From a bacterium (GTDB lineage: Bacteria > Zhuqueibacterota > Zhuqueibacteria > Zhuqueibacterales > Zhuqueibacteraceae): 64,000 nt of DNA. Below are positions 63,893-64,000 of the stretch, in pieces (position 1 is the stretch's first letter; each line of letters begins with the position of its first letter). Position numbers and translations under genes: made by a program. The notes below the pieces were generated by a model, which made no database searches, had not been told where the DNA came from, and worked only from the letters and a program-made list of their open reading frames with translations. The stretch covers positions 60,634 to 124,633 of the forward strand of contig JAKLJX010000019.1 in assembly GCA_023150945.1 (NCBI GenBank). Direction: 5' to 3'.

Positions 63893-63930
63893 TTAAAAGC
63901 ATTCACGCAAAGACGCAAAGACGCTAAGGG
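63893..63930. repeat. Short tandem CGCAAAGA repeat
   Basis: ACGCAAAG-ACGCAAAG-ACGCTAAGG, three 8-9-bp units in the AT-rich region at the right edge. A degenerate reverse-strand relative lies near 19527-19560. Confidence 0.6.
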
Positions 63931-63947
63931 TTTGTTAAAAAATAAGC

Positions 63948-63975
63948 TTTACAATTAAATATTTTGTGTTATCTT
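63948..63975 (+). promoter_or_regulatory. Possible promoter facing out of the window
   Basis: TTTACA (63948-63953), a 16-bp spacer and TATCTT (63970-63975) in AT-rich sequence; the gene it would serve is beyond the right edge. Confidence 0.4.
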
Positions 63976-64000
63976 GTAGACATGCACAATTTAAAGGCCT

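Overview
The window is a high-GC bacterial chromosome segment, probably from the FCB superphylum and most like candidate division KSB1 or its relatives. I infer this from three large secreted proteins ending in a NYPNPFN-type FlgD/type IX sorting domain, a PorP/SprF-like protein at the left edge, many TPR and Ig-like surface proteins, and a Gram-negative Ccm cytochrome c maturation operon. The taxon cannot be confirmed from the sequence alone. No phage, plasmid, IS element or CRISPR array was found. Genes are dense, with short operons on both strands.

Layout. 1-4969 (+): PorP/SprF-FlgD fusion (cut by the edge), a palindrome-rich tandem repeat, then a TonB-like glycine-rich membrane protein, a TPR lipoprotein and a secreted protein; this looks like an envelope cassette. 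4970-5944 is an AT-richer gene-poor island. 5945-7611: lytic transglycosylase (+) and QueE (-). 8093-16339 (+): a 2,748-residue mosaic surface protein. 16390-19458: small Zn-binding protein, a promoter followed by tRNA-Gly, tRNA-Cys and tRNA-Leu and a terminator, then a Cys/Met metabolism PLP enzyme and a membrane metallopeptidase. 19974-28646: glycogen synthase (+), then (-) prolyl oligopeptidase, PEGA-domain Ser/Thr kinase, GAF/sigma-54 activator and a lipoprotein. 29106-34704 (+): nine-repeat DUF5666 surface protein, a STAS-like/HATPase regulator, two small proteins and a YugP-type protease. 34833-40221 (-): SPOR protein, YihY, TypA/BipA and an SDR. 40426-44664 (+): an operon of a 900-residue TPR protein, a 34-residue membrane peptide, a DUF457-like membrane protein and a DUF5683-like protein. 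44808-47867 (-): Ig-repeat surface protein. 48948-56784 (+): lipoprotein, methyltransferase, cyclase-family hydrolase, beta-propeller protein, FAD oxidoreductase and a membrane caspase-like protein lacking the usual catalytic His. 56933-60904 (-): ccmH, a ccmI-like gene, ccmA, ccmB, ccmC and ccmD, preceded by an EVE-domain gene. 61113-63710: an extended YjbQ-like protein (+), PyrF (-) and an AhpD-like protein (-).

How they work together. The most coherent theme is surface biogenesis: a possible type IX-like secretion component (PorP/SprF), its probable cargo (three proteins with sorting domains) and periplasmic TPR or SPOR scaffolds. A second theme is signalling (PEGA kinase beside a sigma-54 activator; STAS-like/HATPase fusion). 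Housekeeping genes fill the rest. No obvious new defence system is present. The best candidates for new biology are the caspase-like TPR membrane protein, the YjbQ protein with an unrecognised C-terminal half, the single-chain STAS-like/HATPase protein, the SGNH hydrolase inserted inside an Fn3 domain, and several families of palindrome-containing intergenic repeats.
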